Shown: one piece after another, positions 22,017 to 33,458 of the stretch
Layout of the letters: every line of letters starts with the position of its first letter
How positions within the stretch are numbered: position 1 is the first letter of the stretch
Source: Magnolia sinica
Lineage: Eukaryota > Streptophyta > Magnoliopsida > Magnoliales > Magnoliaceae
NCBI RefSeq assembly: GCF_029962835.1
Contig: NC_080589.1
Span: 23,674,586 to 23,738,585 of the forward strand
Reading direction: 5' to 3'
Length of the DNA stretch: 64,000 nt
Program-made: the position numbers and the translations under genes
The notes under the pieces: generated by a model
What the model was told of the DNA's origin: nothing
The model's database searches: none
What the model saw: the letters and a program-made list of their open reading frames with translations, nothing else

Positions 22017-22720
22017 TGACGCAGGGATGAACGTGATGAGGATAACTACTCCGAATCCACGGAGCTTCTCTGGACTCTTCACAGAGACTTCTCGAATCCA
22101 CGAGGAAAGAAAGCAGAAAATAGAAATAAATTCTAAGAAATTCGAAATTGATTAATTGATAAATAAAAACGAGTTCACGGCCCTTTAAATAGGGGTACCA
22201 AGCAATGGGAAAGAAATCAGAATCAAACTACAACTCAAACTCCTAGAATCCGCGACTTACTATAAATAGTAAACTTACTATTTATAGACGGTCGTGATGT
22301 GTACTAGTGCGCAAGGTTTTCAGCCAAAAATAGTAAGTGTCCTATTTGGCTTCACCAAACCGTTCTCCTAATTATTCTAAGCTCTTTTTGCGTTGGGCGC
22401 AACTCCTAAAGCCCGATGGATGAAGAGTTATAATCAAACTAAAACTTATTATTTATAGTAAAAACGAAATTAAAACAGGGAAATGACCGTCGATCCAGGG
22501 GTTTTTCGCAATTCTGGGCTGTGCAACCCATTGTAGCTGGGTTGGTTGGCTTCAGTAGCTCGTTCTACCCCCAAAATCATATATTTTACATAAGATAACT
22601 CATTTTGGATTGCAAGATACGCCCGATTTAAGGTTCGATGGTCTGGATCACTTCTATCGTCAACCGGGCCTTTTCTGATCCATCTTGGCCATGTAACTGC
22701 CCGCGACCCGCTCTACATCA
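22017..22720 (-). mobile_element. Solo LTR, 704 bp, with perfect target duplication
   Basis: Plus-strand ends are TGACGCAGGG and CTCTACATCA. The flanking pentamers are both GAAAT (22012-22016 and 22721-22725). On the reverse strand a TATTTAAAGG box lies about 530 bp from the LTR start, so the LTR reads right to left. The first part (22030-22105, CCGAATCCACGGAGCTTCTC) is shared with the LTR entering at 63896. No internal sequence remains. Confidence 0.9.
22182..22191 (-). promoter_or_regulatory. TATA-like box of the solo LTR
   Basis: Reverse strand TATTTAAAGG. Placement relative to both LTR ends is plausible. Confidence 0.45.
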
Positions 22721-22725
22721 GAAAT

Positions 22726-23744
22726 CAAGAAAAGTTAGAACAATATTATCGTCCAATTAAACTGGATCATCTCTTCCTGAACATATTAGCTCCATTAGTG
22801 AATGGAGTTGTTAGATAGTGATGAGAATCTTAAAAAGAAAAATTATTCGGTAGAGATGTAGGAGCAGGTCGAAGGCTCCGAGCCATATAAAGTCATCCTC
22901 ATAGGCACATCATGAGTCAGTCAACGTTGTGGTGGAGCTACTGGTAATGGGATGGTCATGCCATCTATTTGCGATCCATCACACAGTTATAGGAAGATTG
23001 GCATGCAAAGAGGTCTAGATGTTCCTATTTGTTGCACGGACTCAAGGACAAGTTCATACCATTTATTCCATGTTTTATCAATAATATATTGTCTTGTGGA
23101 GATGAGGTCCAAAATATGGAATTTAATACTTCCCTTAAGAGCTTAGTTGAGGTAGATGAGTCACTATCATAGCCTAAAGAGGTGTTGGAGGAGTCAGGCC
23201 CTCTCATTTGATGAGGCTAGGGAAAAATTGAGTTCCGTGAGGCTCTGATGTGGAGGGCTTTCATTGGTCCAGCCCAATTACTTTTGAACATGCTTTCCAT
23301 GCCCCCACTTTTAACAGCGGCATGTGGCCCAACGAAATCTCACCACATCAGGACTTCACCAACTCAGATGTTTTCCAGCCTCACTAAATCTGGTTCCTTA
23401 GGCCAGTTATGCTAATGTGGGGGGTTTTTTTTTCCCCTTCCTTACTTTGCAACCATTGCTCAACGTTCATAAAGCATTTTATTGTTAATGAACTTCAAAT
23501 CAGCATGATTTTGGATTGTCACTGCTGAAAAGGTGGGCCACTTATCATATGGTCCCAATTCAATGGCAGAAGGCACAAACTGAGGGGCCCACTTCTGGAA
23601 ATGAAAGCCTTGACAAGTGTACAATGACAACCTGGCCATGGCATACGAAATTGATCTGCCAATTGTGTGGGTCCACCATGGATCTGTTTTTGTCCCAAAC
23701 AAGCCTAGCTAATCAGTCCAAACCCTCCATTGCGGAAAATGAAG

Positions 23745-23747
<3 letters not shown>
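22726..23747. other. Noncoding; no gene
   Basis: Around 23245-23350 the wording CTGATGTGGAGGGC and CCACATCAGGAC is inverted, suggesting another small fold-back repeat. A poly-T/C run lies at 23427-23440. No coding frame recognised. Confidence 0.35.

Positions 23748-23796
<49 letters not shown>
23748..23796. repeat. (GA)n microsatellite
   Basis: About 24 uninterrupted GA units. Confidence 0.95.
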
Positions 23797-23799
<3 letters not shown>

Positions 23800-24041
23800 C
23801 ATCTTGGGTCCTACAATGACTTGGACCTCATTTCAGGCCCATTATTAACATTTAGAGATTTGGGAAATGAAAAGCTTAGGTTTCAATTAGTATTTTGTAA
23901 AAGGTCAGTTCGAGACTGACCCATTTGGTTACTAGGTCTCGAAAGTGAAATAGTGGTTGATGTCTATATATCCTCAATTTTCGGACTCTCTCTTCCCCCC
24001 GCATCAGGGCAGTCCCGCTGATTCTAGCGCTCGGTGGAAAC

Positions 24042-24590
24042 TTGCCACCCCCCCACAAAAAAAAATTCGTGATTGTGAAGTGGCTAAGACCGTGCATGAG
24101 ATATGCTAAGTTGAATGTTGATGGTTCCTCCCTCTCTAATCCCGGCCTGGCTGGTGGCGGTGGAATCTGTCGGGATCATTCCGGGTGTCTACTTTTCGCT
24201 TTTTCTCATGGTTATGGTGTAGCCTCCAATAACATTGCAGAATTACGGGCTATTCACAACGGTATCAAACACTGCATTGATCTTGGACTCCATAACATCA
24301 TTGTTGAATCAGATTCCTTCTGGGCTGTCCATAGTCTGCAGAATCACTCTTCCCCCTCCTGGAAATGGACTTATTGGCTGATCAGAATCGGTGCATTATT
24401 GGACAAGGGATCATTTTTGCTGACTCATATTCTTCGTGAAGCCAACGGCCCGGCATATAGTTTGGCGAAGATTGGTTGTAACCAGCAATCCAATAGACTC
24501 TTTTCCAATATCTCCTCTCTGCCCCGACTCATCAGAGGGCAGATTCTTCTGGATAGAACGGGGCTGGGAGCCCTGCGCTCGATTAGATGA
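24042..24590 (+). pseudogene. L1-type LINE C-terminal RNase H domain
   Basis: Plant L1 LINEs end their ORF2 with an RNase H domain that removes the RNA from the hybrid; this frame is that domain. Visible: KLNVDGSS (first Asp), SNNIAELRAI (Glu), VESDSFWAV (Asp), then REANGPAYSLAKIG, where the family has an Asp at the Tyr. So the last catalytic acid appears lost. The frame opens with TTG, not ATG, and lacks any RT, so the element is 5' truncated. The domain spans about residues 22-140. Similar domains exist in single host genes ('putative ribonuclease H protein'), but the A-rich tail downstream favours a LINE. Confidence 0.8.
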
Positions 24591-24876
24591 TGTTAGAGCG
24601 TCAATTATTCTCGCGGTCTGCTGCTCGGGCATTGTGGCTTTCTGCTTCCTGGGGGCAGTTCGTGCTTCGTCTGCTGGGGCAGAGCTCGCTCTGGGGAAGT
24701 TTGCTCTGTTTGTCTCTTCTTTTCTTCTTTTTCTCCTCTGGTGTTGTTGGCTAGGCAATATGATTGGTGCGGCCTGTTTATTTTTTGTCAGGCCCACCCA
24801 AAAGCTTCTTGTATATCCTCTGTTCATATCAATGATATTGGGGTTTGACCCCATCTTTTGAAAAAGAAAAAGAAGG
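24591..24876 (+). other. L1 3' UTR and A-rich tail
   Basis: CTTGTATATCCTCTG near 24808 resembles L1 3' ends. GAAAAAGAAAAAGAAGG at 24859-24875 is the probable tail. A target duplication was not found. Confidence 0.5.
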
Positions 24877-25267
24877 TCTTTCTAACCTGAAACTGATCAC
24901 AACCGTCTAAATGTTGATCCTGACCCAACCTGATCTGCTTATATTTCTTATCAATGGGCTAGCCCAGGTATCACATGGGATTGGACCCAGTCAGGATGGG
25001 TTCGGCTCGACCTTGATGTATTTTGCAGGTTGGTTTTTGGGCTGACCCATTTCCACCCCTAACCATCAGGCCATGAAGATTATGGGTCTTCTGGTGAGGT
25101 GATCATGGCCTTAAAGTAACAGTGATTGGATGATCTTTAAGCATGATTTTGCAACTGGGGGGACCATTTTCTTCTGAAATTGTCAACGGTTGGGGATGAT
25201 AGCCTCATCGTGATTTACGCTTTAGGCTCTATCTACAGTGGGCTCCACAATTTTGACGGTTTCATAC
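24877..25267. other. Nothing recognised
   Basis: Contains GACCCA/TGGGCT-rich wording at 24900-25050 similar in style to the hAT-like MITEs of this window, but without ends. Confidence 0.3.
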
Positions 25268-25515
25268 TGCATGCATTGGGACGTGGTTTGGCTAGTGACC
25301 CCAGCACCAGCCAGCTAGCTTATGTCAAAGCTTGTTGGGCCCCACCTTGATGTATCTGTTTTATCCACCCCGTCCAACCATTTTTCCAAGGTCATTTTAG
25401 GGCATGAGAACAATAATGAGGTAGATCCAAATCTCAGGTAGACAACACCATAGGAAACAATGGGGATTGAACGCTTACAGTTTAAAACTTTTTCGGGTCA
25501 CAGAAATTTTGGCCA
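25268..25515. mobile_element. Left half of a fold-back element split by the Tekay-like insertion
   Basis: Starts around ATGCATTGGGACG and GGTTTGGCTAGTGACCC and runs through TTGGGCCCCACCTTGATG to GGGTCACAGAAATTTTGG. The partner half, in inverse order, is 32710-32995 and ends with GGGTCACTAGCCAAACC. The uninterrupted relatives read through AGTTTTGGATCAAGCTGATA at this point, so the retrotransposon sits at the centre. Confidence 0.8.
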
Positions 25516-25999
25516 CGCCCGAACCCGAATTCCAGGACTATGAGTTGACTTTAAACAAAATATACACCACAATCCCCATTATTTTCATAATTTTTACAGT
25601 AATCAGAGTAACTAAAAGGAGTCAAAGTAATTATCATTAAATAACATTCACAAATTAATCATTGAATATTTAATTACATTGATATTCAAATAATAATAAT
25701 AATGTACATTGAACTTTAATTAATTTCTAAATAAATAAGGAAAAAAGTCTTTAATCTTGTCCAATTGATTCTTCATATACAAACCCTGTAAAATAATCTA
25801 TATGGGTGTGAGCACGATGGCTTGTAGGGTCACATTATTTTCAAAATTAAAAATTCTACGTTAACACCAATACAACTCAATAAAATTAATAGGATCAATT
25901 ACGAGTATTGAATCAGCATTTTACATGACAACAATAACAATTTGTTTTTCATAATAACAAAATAAGATAATACAGTCATCTAAAATCCTTTTTTGCTTC

Positions 26000-26275
26000 A
26001 ATCCAAAGTAGAGCACCCGTGTGTATTGATCCATTTAAGGAATTAACCCTCGGCAGAGTACCGGTGTTGATCCTTTTAGGGAATGACTCTCGGTAGAGCA
26101 CATGGTGAATAAACTTTTAGGGTAAATACCCAGTACAGAGCACCCATGTGTGCATATCTTTTAAGGAATCACCCAGGGCAGAGCACCCGTGCCGATCCTT
26201 TTGGGTATGACCCTGGGCAAAGCACCAATAAAAAATACAACGATCCTTTTAGGGCAGAGCACCTATAAATTGAAA
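26000..26275. repeat. ~45 bp tandem repeats in the LTR
   Basis: Five to six diverged units with GGCAGAGCACCCGTG and GATCCTTTTAGGGAATGAC. The same array is at 30490-30800 in the other LTR, with one extra unit there (CGTGCCGATCCTTTCGGGAA appears twice). Confidence 0.8.
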
Positions 26276-27062
26276 TACATTTTTCATCATGTAATAATAA
26301 GGAAATAATTATAATTTAAACACGCCACGATAATAAAATGAAGTCAATTAATAACTCAAATAAATTATCTTTACAATATGCAACCAAAAAATCAAATAAA
26401 ATAATGTGCAATTAATGACCATGATCAGTTAAATTTGATTCATAACAAATAATCAAATCAATCTATATTTTAACTTAAAATTTTCAATAGGGAATATCAC
26501 CTACCTGATCTGGTGTGTTAGAATTTGATGTATGATTGATCTTAACGTGTCGACGATCCGACTCTACTCCAGTTCGACTCAGGTGAACGTATTATACACT
26601 AAGTGACTTAGCGCGACTCTTTACAGTTTCTATATAAATTGATGAAGTCATCTATCATGAAATTACAATTGTTGGTCATACATATATTAAACTAATTTTT
26701 CTATTTTCCAGTCAAAATCTAAGTACTCCACCTAATGACTCACCGAGTTAACTCAGTGAGTTGACTCAATGAATCAATAGCATCAACCCTAACTAGAGTG
26801 CTATTTTGAATCAGATGGGTTAAAGGAGAGTCTACCTGTCAGGGATCACATACAATGTTTGGATTAAACTTGAAATTTGTTTGAACGTGATTCTCTCCTA
26901 TCTTTTTCCTCGTTTTTTCTCTTCTTCTCTCTCTTTTCTTATTCTTTTATTCTTGCCTATTGTGTCTTTCCTTCTGAGTTACTTCCTCTAGATCACGTCC
27001 TACAACTGGTCATGAAAAACCTGCAACTCAATGATTCAATGACTCTTTAGGTTTCTCATGAT

Positions 27063-27067
<5 letters not shown>

Positions 27068-27112
<45 letters not shown>
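27068..27112. repeat. (CT)n in the LTR
   Basis: About 22 CT units. The matching tract in the other LTR is 32023-32067, so the tract predates insertion. Confidence 0.95.
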
Positions 27113-27116
<4 letters not shown>

Positions 27117-27767
27117 TGTGCTTCTCTCACCGTTGATGCCCCTGACTTTTGACGCTGGAGAAAACTCTTAAAGCGTTTAGAGAGTTGGAGGTTGCAACTA
27201 ACGCAAGTGGTTTAAAGAAATAAAAGAAGAAAATTGCAAAACAGATCTTTAGGTGAATTTGATTGGTTATTTGAAACATGAGGCGTTGAAAGATTTAGAA
27301 CCATTGGATGGAGAGGGAGGAGTGGCTAAGATCAGGTTATAAAGGTTTCACGCGGATCGTGGGGTAGAGTTTTAAATGGATGAGATTACTTCAAAGTCCG
27401 AACATGATAGATGGTTTGGATTATGCTGTGGGTCCCAGCATGAAGAATGATTGATGGTCATAGCTCAGGTCGTGCGAGCGCTAGCCGAAGAAGAAGGCAG
27501 AGAGGAGTGGGAGATGGGGTTGGTTACGGTGAGAGGAGTGACATGCATCAGCACGTCACTCTAATTTTTTTAAATTTTTTTTATCTGTTTTAAAAACATG
27601 GTGGGACCTATGAAGATGGCATGGAAAATCCACTCTGTCCATCTATCTTGTCGGGTCAAGTTAGGGTAAGGGCCCAAAAATGAGGCTGATCCAAGGTTCA
27701 AGTGGGCTACACCAAAGGAAATGTTGGAACCCACCGTTAAAAATAAAATAAAATTTGGGGTGTTACA

Positions 27768-27783
27768 TTCTACCCACCTTAAC
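27768..27783 (-). promoter_or_regulatory. Polypurine tract of the Tekay-like element
   Basis: Reverse strand GTTAAGGTGGGTAGAA directly before the 3' LTR start. It is the plus-strand primer, with T replacing one purine in the usual G run. Confidence 0.7.
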
Positions 27784-29952
27784 AAAAATTTCGTCCCCAA
27801 AATTTACTATACTATCGACTATACTCGAATATCATCGTAGATGGTGCTGTTGGTGTTGGCGCTTTCTTTAGCTATGGTGTTCCCTCAAATGGTGGTTGAC
27901 GTTCCCGTGTGTTGAAATTTGTTCATTCTCTCGTGGTGTGGTAGTTTATCCTTGGGCTGATGTGAGCGTCATGAAGACTTATGATGTTGCCACTATTGTC
28001 ATTATTGATATGGTTGAGGTAGTTGAGATTGTCGACGCGGTCCTTGATATGACTACAATGTGATGTGTACGGCGAAGGTTGTTGCTGAGATACTTTGTAT
28101 GGCTGTGGAGAACCCATTCCTTCGATTGATTCTTCGAGCATTATGGTTGTGATTCCGAATGTTATGGCTAACTTCGAATGTTGCAGTTCCCAGTGCGGGG
28201 TCGGTGATGTCCACTGCCTCTTCACTTGATCTGTTATATGACGATTGGTGTGATCTTGCTCTAGATTGAATCTCAGTTCCTAGTTGTGGAATTATTATTA
28301 TTATTATCATTTTTTATTGGTGCGTTGAGTCCTTGCATTGTAGTATAGTGGCATTACACTCCTGCATCACGTCGTTCTGTGGTGGTGCTGAGTCATCATA
28401 ACATTAAGATGGATCATCATATTGTTGAGGTGTGTCCTCGTAAGGTTGAATCATATTGTGTGAGTGTGGTGTTGTGGCTTGGTGTATCGGTGAGTCTGAG
28501 GTCATGGTGCATGGTTCCTTGCACTTGTTTGTTGATGCTGAGTGGTCTAACTTGTCTATGTGGTCACTGAGGTAGCCCTGAGATGTCCTGCGAATGGCCC
28601 TTGCTGATGTGACCACGGTGGAGGTTGTTGATGCAGTTATTAAAATTGTCATGGCAATCCTTGTGGATACAATGGAGATGAGCTCAAGGGATGGTTGTGC
28701 TGAAGAGTACAATGGAGATTGTCGGTGCATAGATGGTAGTACATGCTATAGATGTGGTCGGTAGACTTGTTGAGTTGTAGGTTCTTGACTCTGTGGTTAA
28801 CGGAGACAAGGCGATTGTTGACGTTTTGGTGCAAATGCTCCTTGAGTCCCTAAATATAGCAGTTGTCAGGGTAAAAATGAAAACCATGCTGATACTGGAG
28901 TCGAGGCACTCGGCGTAGATATACAATGTGATCTTCATATCCTTAGTTGTAGTAGGCTAATGCGTGATCCTGGTCGAGTCTAACTCTTTTACTAACTCTG
29001 TCATACCTAATAATCTACCAAGGCTTAAAAGATCTCCTAAGGCTTAACTACTTACTCGCAATTAATCTATTCCCAAGGGCATCGAGTACAGGTGTTTATG
29101 ATGAAGTGTTGTGACTCGTATCGCTCAGATATAAAATACCATTAATTGTACAATGATTTTATTTTATTTTATTTTATTAGTATGTTGAAGATTTTGTAGG
29201 ATTGTAAGGAAGATTAGATGGTCTAAAAGACTTACACATGAATGTTAAGAGAATAAGAGTTGTGATATGTACCAAAGTTGTAGTGCAAAAAATTTCAGAT
29301 TCTGAGGATATTGTTCCTGCTAATGTTTTCAGTATTTTTAGGTATCAGATTGTTTTAAATTTTTTTATAACAATGCATCTATTAGTTTATTGTAACTCTA
29401 TAAAATTTCAGCTGAATCCAAAGTTTAGAAAAAATCTTATTCGAAAAATTAGGTCTGCCCAGAAGCAAACAATTTTTGACTAGTATACACATAAATTAAA
29501 ATCGGTATAGGAGAAACCTCGAATTACATTTTTATATTATTTTTTCATAAAACTACACTTGTTAATCTACGAATGAAATTTTGAATCGCCTTAAATGGAA
29601 TTATAATTAATTAGTTATGATTTTTATAATTCAAGTGTTTTCTGCTTACTATTGCTGTCCAACTCACCGTACTAGGCTAAAAATTCTTAAAATTTTCTTA
29701 GGGTCCAGTTTTGGGCTGTTAGTTCAATGTCAAGCTTAATTAATATTATATTTGATGTCATACAAATACGTAGGGTTTCCTAAGTTCATATTTTATTTTT
29801 ATTTTAATCTTTTTATCATAAAAGTAAAAAATTTTATATTTGGATCTCTAATTCAATCTCTATCATAAGCCCTCAAATTGATTCTAGCCTAGGCTTAATC
29901 TAACCATCAGTGTAACATATATCAAAGGTCCTCGTGAGAATTTAAAGGTTAA
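27784..29952 (-). other. Interior of the Tekay-like element, no coding domains
   Basis: Only short frames, such as 27923-28225 reverse, rich in His, Asn and Ser and without retroviral motifs. The 28300-28930 part is low-complexity GTTG/GATG sequence. The 29000-29950 part is A/T-rich. No gag, protease, RT or integrase motif was found on either strand. Confidence 0.6.
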
Positions 29953-29964
29953 GCTCTGATACCA
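29953..29964 (-). promoter_or_regulatory. Primer binding site, initiator-Met tRNA
   Basis: Reverse strand TGGTATCAGAGC, three bases inside the 5' LTR end. It is complementary to the 3' end of plant initiator-Met tRNA, as in most gypsy and copia elements. Confidence 0.9.
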
Positions 29965-29967
29965 ATC

Positions 29968-32019
29968 TGTCACGCCCCGAAATTCGGTACTCGAGTTGGC
30001 TAGGCCCGAACCTGAATTCCAGGACTGTGAGTTGACTTTAAACAAAATATACACCATAACCCACATTATTTTCATGATTTTTACGGCAATCAGAATAACT
30101 AAAAGGAGTCAAAGTAATTATCATTAAATAACATCCACAAATTAATCATTGAATATTTAATTACATTGATATTCAAAATAATAATAATAATAATATACAT
30201 TAAATTTTAATTAATTTCTAAATAAATAAGGGAAAAAGTCTTCAATCTTGCCCAACTGATTCTTCATATACAATCCCTGCAAAATAATTTATACGGGTGT
30301 AAGCGCGACGACTCATAGGGTCACATCATTCCCGAAATTGAAAATTTTACTTTAACACCAATATAACTCAATAAAATAAATATGATCAATTACGACTATT
30401 GGATCAGTATTTTACATGACAATAATAACAAATTGTTTTTCATAATAATAAAATAAGATAATACAGTCATCCAAAATCCTTTTTGGTTCAATCTAGGGCA
30501 GAACACTCGTGTGTATTGATCCTTTTAGGAAATGACTCTCGGCAGAGCACCGGTGTTGATCCTTTTAGGGAATGACCCTCGGCAGAGCACCTGGTGAATA
30601 AACTTTTAGGGTAAATACTCAGGGTAGAGTACTCGTGTGTGTATATCTTTTAGAGAATCACTCAGGGCAGAGCACTCGTGCCGATCCTTTCGGGAATGAC
30701 TCTGGGCAGAGCACCCGTACCGTGCCGATCCTTTCGGGAATAACTTTGGATAGATCACCAATAAAAAATACAACAATTCTTTTAAGGCAGAGCACTCATA
30801 AATTGAAATGCATTTTTCATCATATAATAATAAGGAAATAATTGTAATTTCAACACACCACGATAATAAAATGAAGTCAATTAATAACTCAAATAAATTA
30901 TCTTTACAATATGCAACCAAGAAATTAAATAAAATAATATGTAATTAATGAACATGATCAGATAAATTTGATTCATAACAAATAATCAAATCAATCTATA
31001 TGTTAACCTAAAATTTTCAACAGGGAAGATCACCTACCTGATCTAGTGTGTTAGAATTTGATGTATGATTGGTTTTAACGTGTTGACGATCCGACTCTGC
31101 TCTAGTTCGACTCAATTGAACACATTATACACTAAGGGCTTGTTTGGCCGGGACAGATTGGATGAGATTGGATGGTATTAGAGTGGATTGCACGGATTTC
31201 AAGGTAATGATAGCTGCGTCAGTGGATTGGTGCAAGATCTATGGGATTGCTATATTTCGGGATTGCTATATCGGGTCTGTTTGGCACACCCGCCCAATCC
31301 CGGGATTAAACCTTTCAATCCCTCGAACCAAACACGTCCCAGGCAATTTTAAAGGGATTAGGGTGGATTGAATGGGATTTAAAGGTAATGATGGTGATGT
31401 CATTGGATTGTCTTAAGATCCATGGGATTGTTATATCCCGAGATCAGGATCCCGTGTCTGTTTGGCACGCCTGGCCAATCCCGGGATCTACCTTCCAATC
31501 CCTTCCAATCCCATCCAAACTGCCCGGCCAAACAAGCCTTAAGTGACTTAGCGCGACTCTTTACAGTTTCTATATAAATTGATGAAGTCATCTGTCATGA
31601 AATTACAATTGTTGGTCATACATAAATTAAACTAATGTTTCTATTTTCTAGCGAAAATCTAAGTACTCAAACTAATGACTCACCGAGTTAACTTAGTGAG
31701 TTGACTCAATGAATCAATAGCATCAACCCTAACTAGAGTGTTATTTTGAATCAGATGGATTAGAGGAGAGTCTACCTGTCAGGGATCGCATACAAAGTTT
31801 GGATTAAACTTGGAATTTGTTTGAATGCGAAGAGTCAACGGGTCGACTCGATGAGTCGATTCAGCGGTGATTCTCTCCTATCTTCTTCCTCATTTCTTCT
31901 CTTCTTCTCCCTCTTTTTTTATTCTTCTATTTTTGTCTGTTATGTTTTTCCTTCTAAGTTACTTTCTCTATATCACGTCCCACAACTGGTCATGAAAAAC
32001 CTGCAACTCAATGATTCAA

Positions 32020-32070
<51 letters not shown>

Positions 32071-32709
32071 TATGTACTTCTCTCACCGTTGATGCCCTTG
32101 GCTTTTGACGCTGGAAAAAGCTCTTAAAGCGTTTAGAGAGTTGGAGGTTGCAACTAATGCAAGCGGTTTAAAGAAATAAAAGAAGAAGACTACAAAACGA
32201 ATCTCTGGGTGAATTTGATTGGTTATTTGAAACATAAGGCGTTGAAAGATTTAGAATCATTGGATGGGGAGGGTGGAGTGGCTAAGATCAGGTTATAAAA
32301 GTTTCACACGGATCGTGAGGGAGAGTTTTCAATGGATGAGATTACTTCGAAGTCCAAACATGATAGATGGTTTGGATAATGCTGTGGGTCCCAGCATGAA
32401 GAATGGTTGATGGTCATAGCTCGGGTCATGCGAGCGCTGGCCGAAGAAGAAGACAGAGAGGAGTGGGAGATGGGGTTGGTTGCAGTGAGAGGAGTGACGT
32501 GCATCAGCATGTCTAATTTATTTATTTTTATTATTTGTTTCAAAAACATGGTGGGACCCACAAAGATAACGTGGAAAATCCACTCCATCCATCTATCTTG
32601 TCAGGTCAAGTTAGGGCAAGGGCTCAAAAATGAGGTTGATCCAAGGTTCAAGTGAGCTATACCAAAGGAAATGGTGGAACCAACCGTTCAAAAAAATTGG
32701 GGTGTTACG
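29968..32709 (-). repeat. 5' LTR of the Tekay-like element, with nested MITE
   Basis: Plus-strand start TGTCACGCCCCG, end GGGGTGTTACG. Without the 404 bp MITE at 31136-31539 it is 2338 bp. It contains the 45 bp repeat array (30490-30800), the (CT)n tract (32023-32067), and, near 32540-32690, a half copy of the fold-back family (TGGGACCCACAAAGATAACG, CAAAAATGAGGTTGATCC). Confidence 0.85.
31136..31539. mobile_element. Tourist-like MITE (PIF/Harbinger) with empty site in the sister LTR
   Basis: Ends GGGCTTGTTTGGCCGGG and CCCGGCCAAACAAGCCT. The trinucleotide TAA flanks both sides (31133-31135 and 31540-31542). The other LTR reads ACACTAAGTGAC without it. TIR wording and a TWA duplication are those of PIF/Harbinger. 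The 404 bp interior is two similar halves (about 31160-31320 and 31350-31500), an internal tandem duplication. Confidence 0.93.
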
Positions 32710-32995
32710 GCTGATATTTGTAATTTTTCCCTTCATCCAGGTTTTGTGACCTTAACATTACAGTGGGCCCTAAGAAACTTTTAATGGTGAAAATTCAGTC
32801 AATACCTCTTTACCGTGGTGTGGTCCACCTGAGATTTGTATCAGCCTCATTTTTGGGCTCATGTCCAAAATTAAGCTGGAAAAATGGACAGATGACATAG
32901 ATAAAACAAATACATCATGGTAGGTCCCACATAGCTTAGACACCAGCTGGCTAGCTTGTGTGGGTCACTAGCCAAACCGGGTCTATGCATTTTGC
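32710..32995. mobile_element. Right half of the split fold-back element
   Basis: Begins GGCTGATATTTG, the centre of the family, passes GTGGTCCACCTGAGATTTG and ends ...GTGGGTCACTAGCCAAACC. It is the inverse of 25268-25515. Confidence 0.8.
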
Positions 32996-33016
32996 CGCAT
33001 TTATCTAGTGGACAAG

Positions 33017-33458
33017 TAGAGCTGTACATGAACCGAGTTAGCTTGGTTAACTCACTCGTCAACTCAGCTCAAAATTAAGTTCAAACCGAGTTGAGTTGAT
33101 ATTTTAAGCTCAAAAAGTTTTTGAACCGAATCCAAGCTAGACCGAGCTTGACTTGACTCCACTCGGAACATATAGAGTTCCAAAGGATTTGACTTGGACC
33201 GAGTTCACGTAGTATAAATATTTTGTAAATATTTATATATTTAAATAAATTATATATATCATAAGATATATTATATACATTAAAAACCTTAAAACTTAAA
33301 CTCGAATTCAAGCTCATATGCTCGACTTAGCTTCAGCCGTTGATAGATCTAAATTGAGTTGGTAAACCAGGATCTAAGACCAAGCCAAATTCAAGCTGGG
33401 GTTAACCTGCTAGTTGAGCTGGGCCAGGCTGGACTGGGTTCGGCTCTTGTACAGCTGA
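33017..33458. mobile_element. hAT-like MITE of the TAGAGCTGTACA family
   Basis: Left end TAGAGCTGTACATG; right end TTGTACAGCTGAT, close to the inverse. The interior has CGAGTT/AACTCG-rich wording like the copies at 57541 and 63408. No clear 8 bp duplication. Confidence 0.6.

Larger units (their letters stand above)
25516..27767 (-). repeat. 3' LTR of the Tekay-like element
   Basis: Ends (reverse strand start) TGTAACACCCC at 27767. Pairs with 29968-32709 along its length. At the far end it begins only at CGCCCGAACC, short of the expected TGTCACGCCCC. Contains the uninterrupted site ACACTAAGTGAC (about 26596-26607), which is the empty site of the MITE in the other LTR. Confidence 0.85.
25516..32709 (-). 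mobile_element. Non-autonomous Tekay-like Ty3/gypsy element
   Basis: Two LTRs in direct orientation (25516-27767 and 29968-32709) flank 2.2 kb. On the reverse strand the 5' LTR ends GGGGCGTGACA. Two to three bases later comes TGGTATCAGAGC, the initiator-Met tRNA binding site, and the 3' LTR is preceded by a purine tract. LTR starts TGTAACACCCC and the PBS fit the Tekay/Del lineage. The interior has no recognisable gag, RT or integrase, so the copy depended on others. The outermost ~35 bases of the left LTR are missing or replaced, so no target duplication is visible. Confidence 0.85.

Noticed and set aside
24411..24854. 147-codon reverse frame opposite the L1 RNase H
   Set aside because: Antisense shadow of a real domain; composition shows no independent coding signal.
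26000..26275. Possible CRISPR-like array
   Set aside because: Repeats are degenerate, spacers are not unique, and this is an LTR of a plant retrotransposon.
27923..28310. Reverse frames in the Tekay-like interior as possible gag
   Set aside because: No zinc knuckle, no gag core, low-complexity composition.
29953..29964. tRNA gene at the GCTCTGATACCA site
   Set aside because: Only the 12-base primer binding complement is present; there is no cloverleaf.
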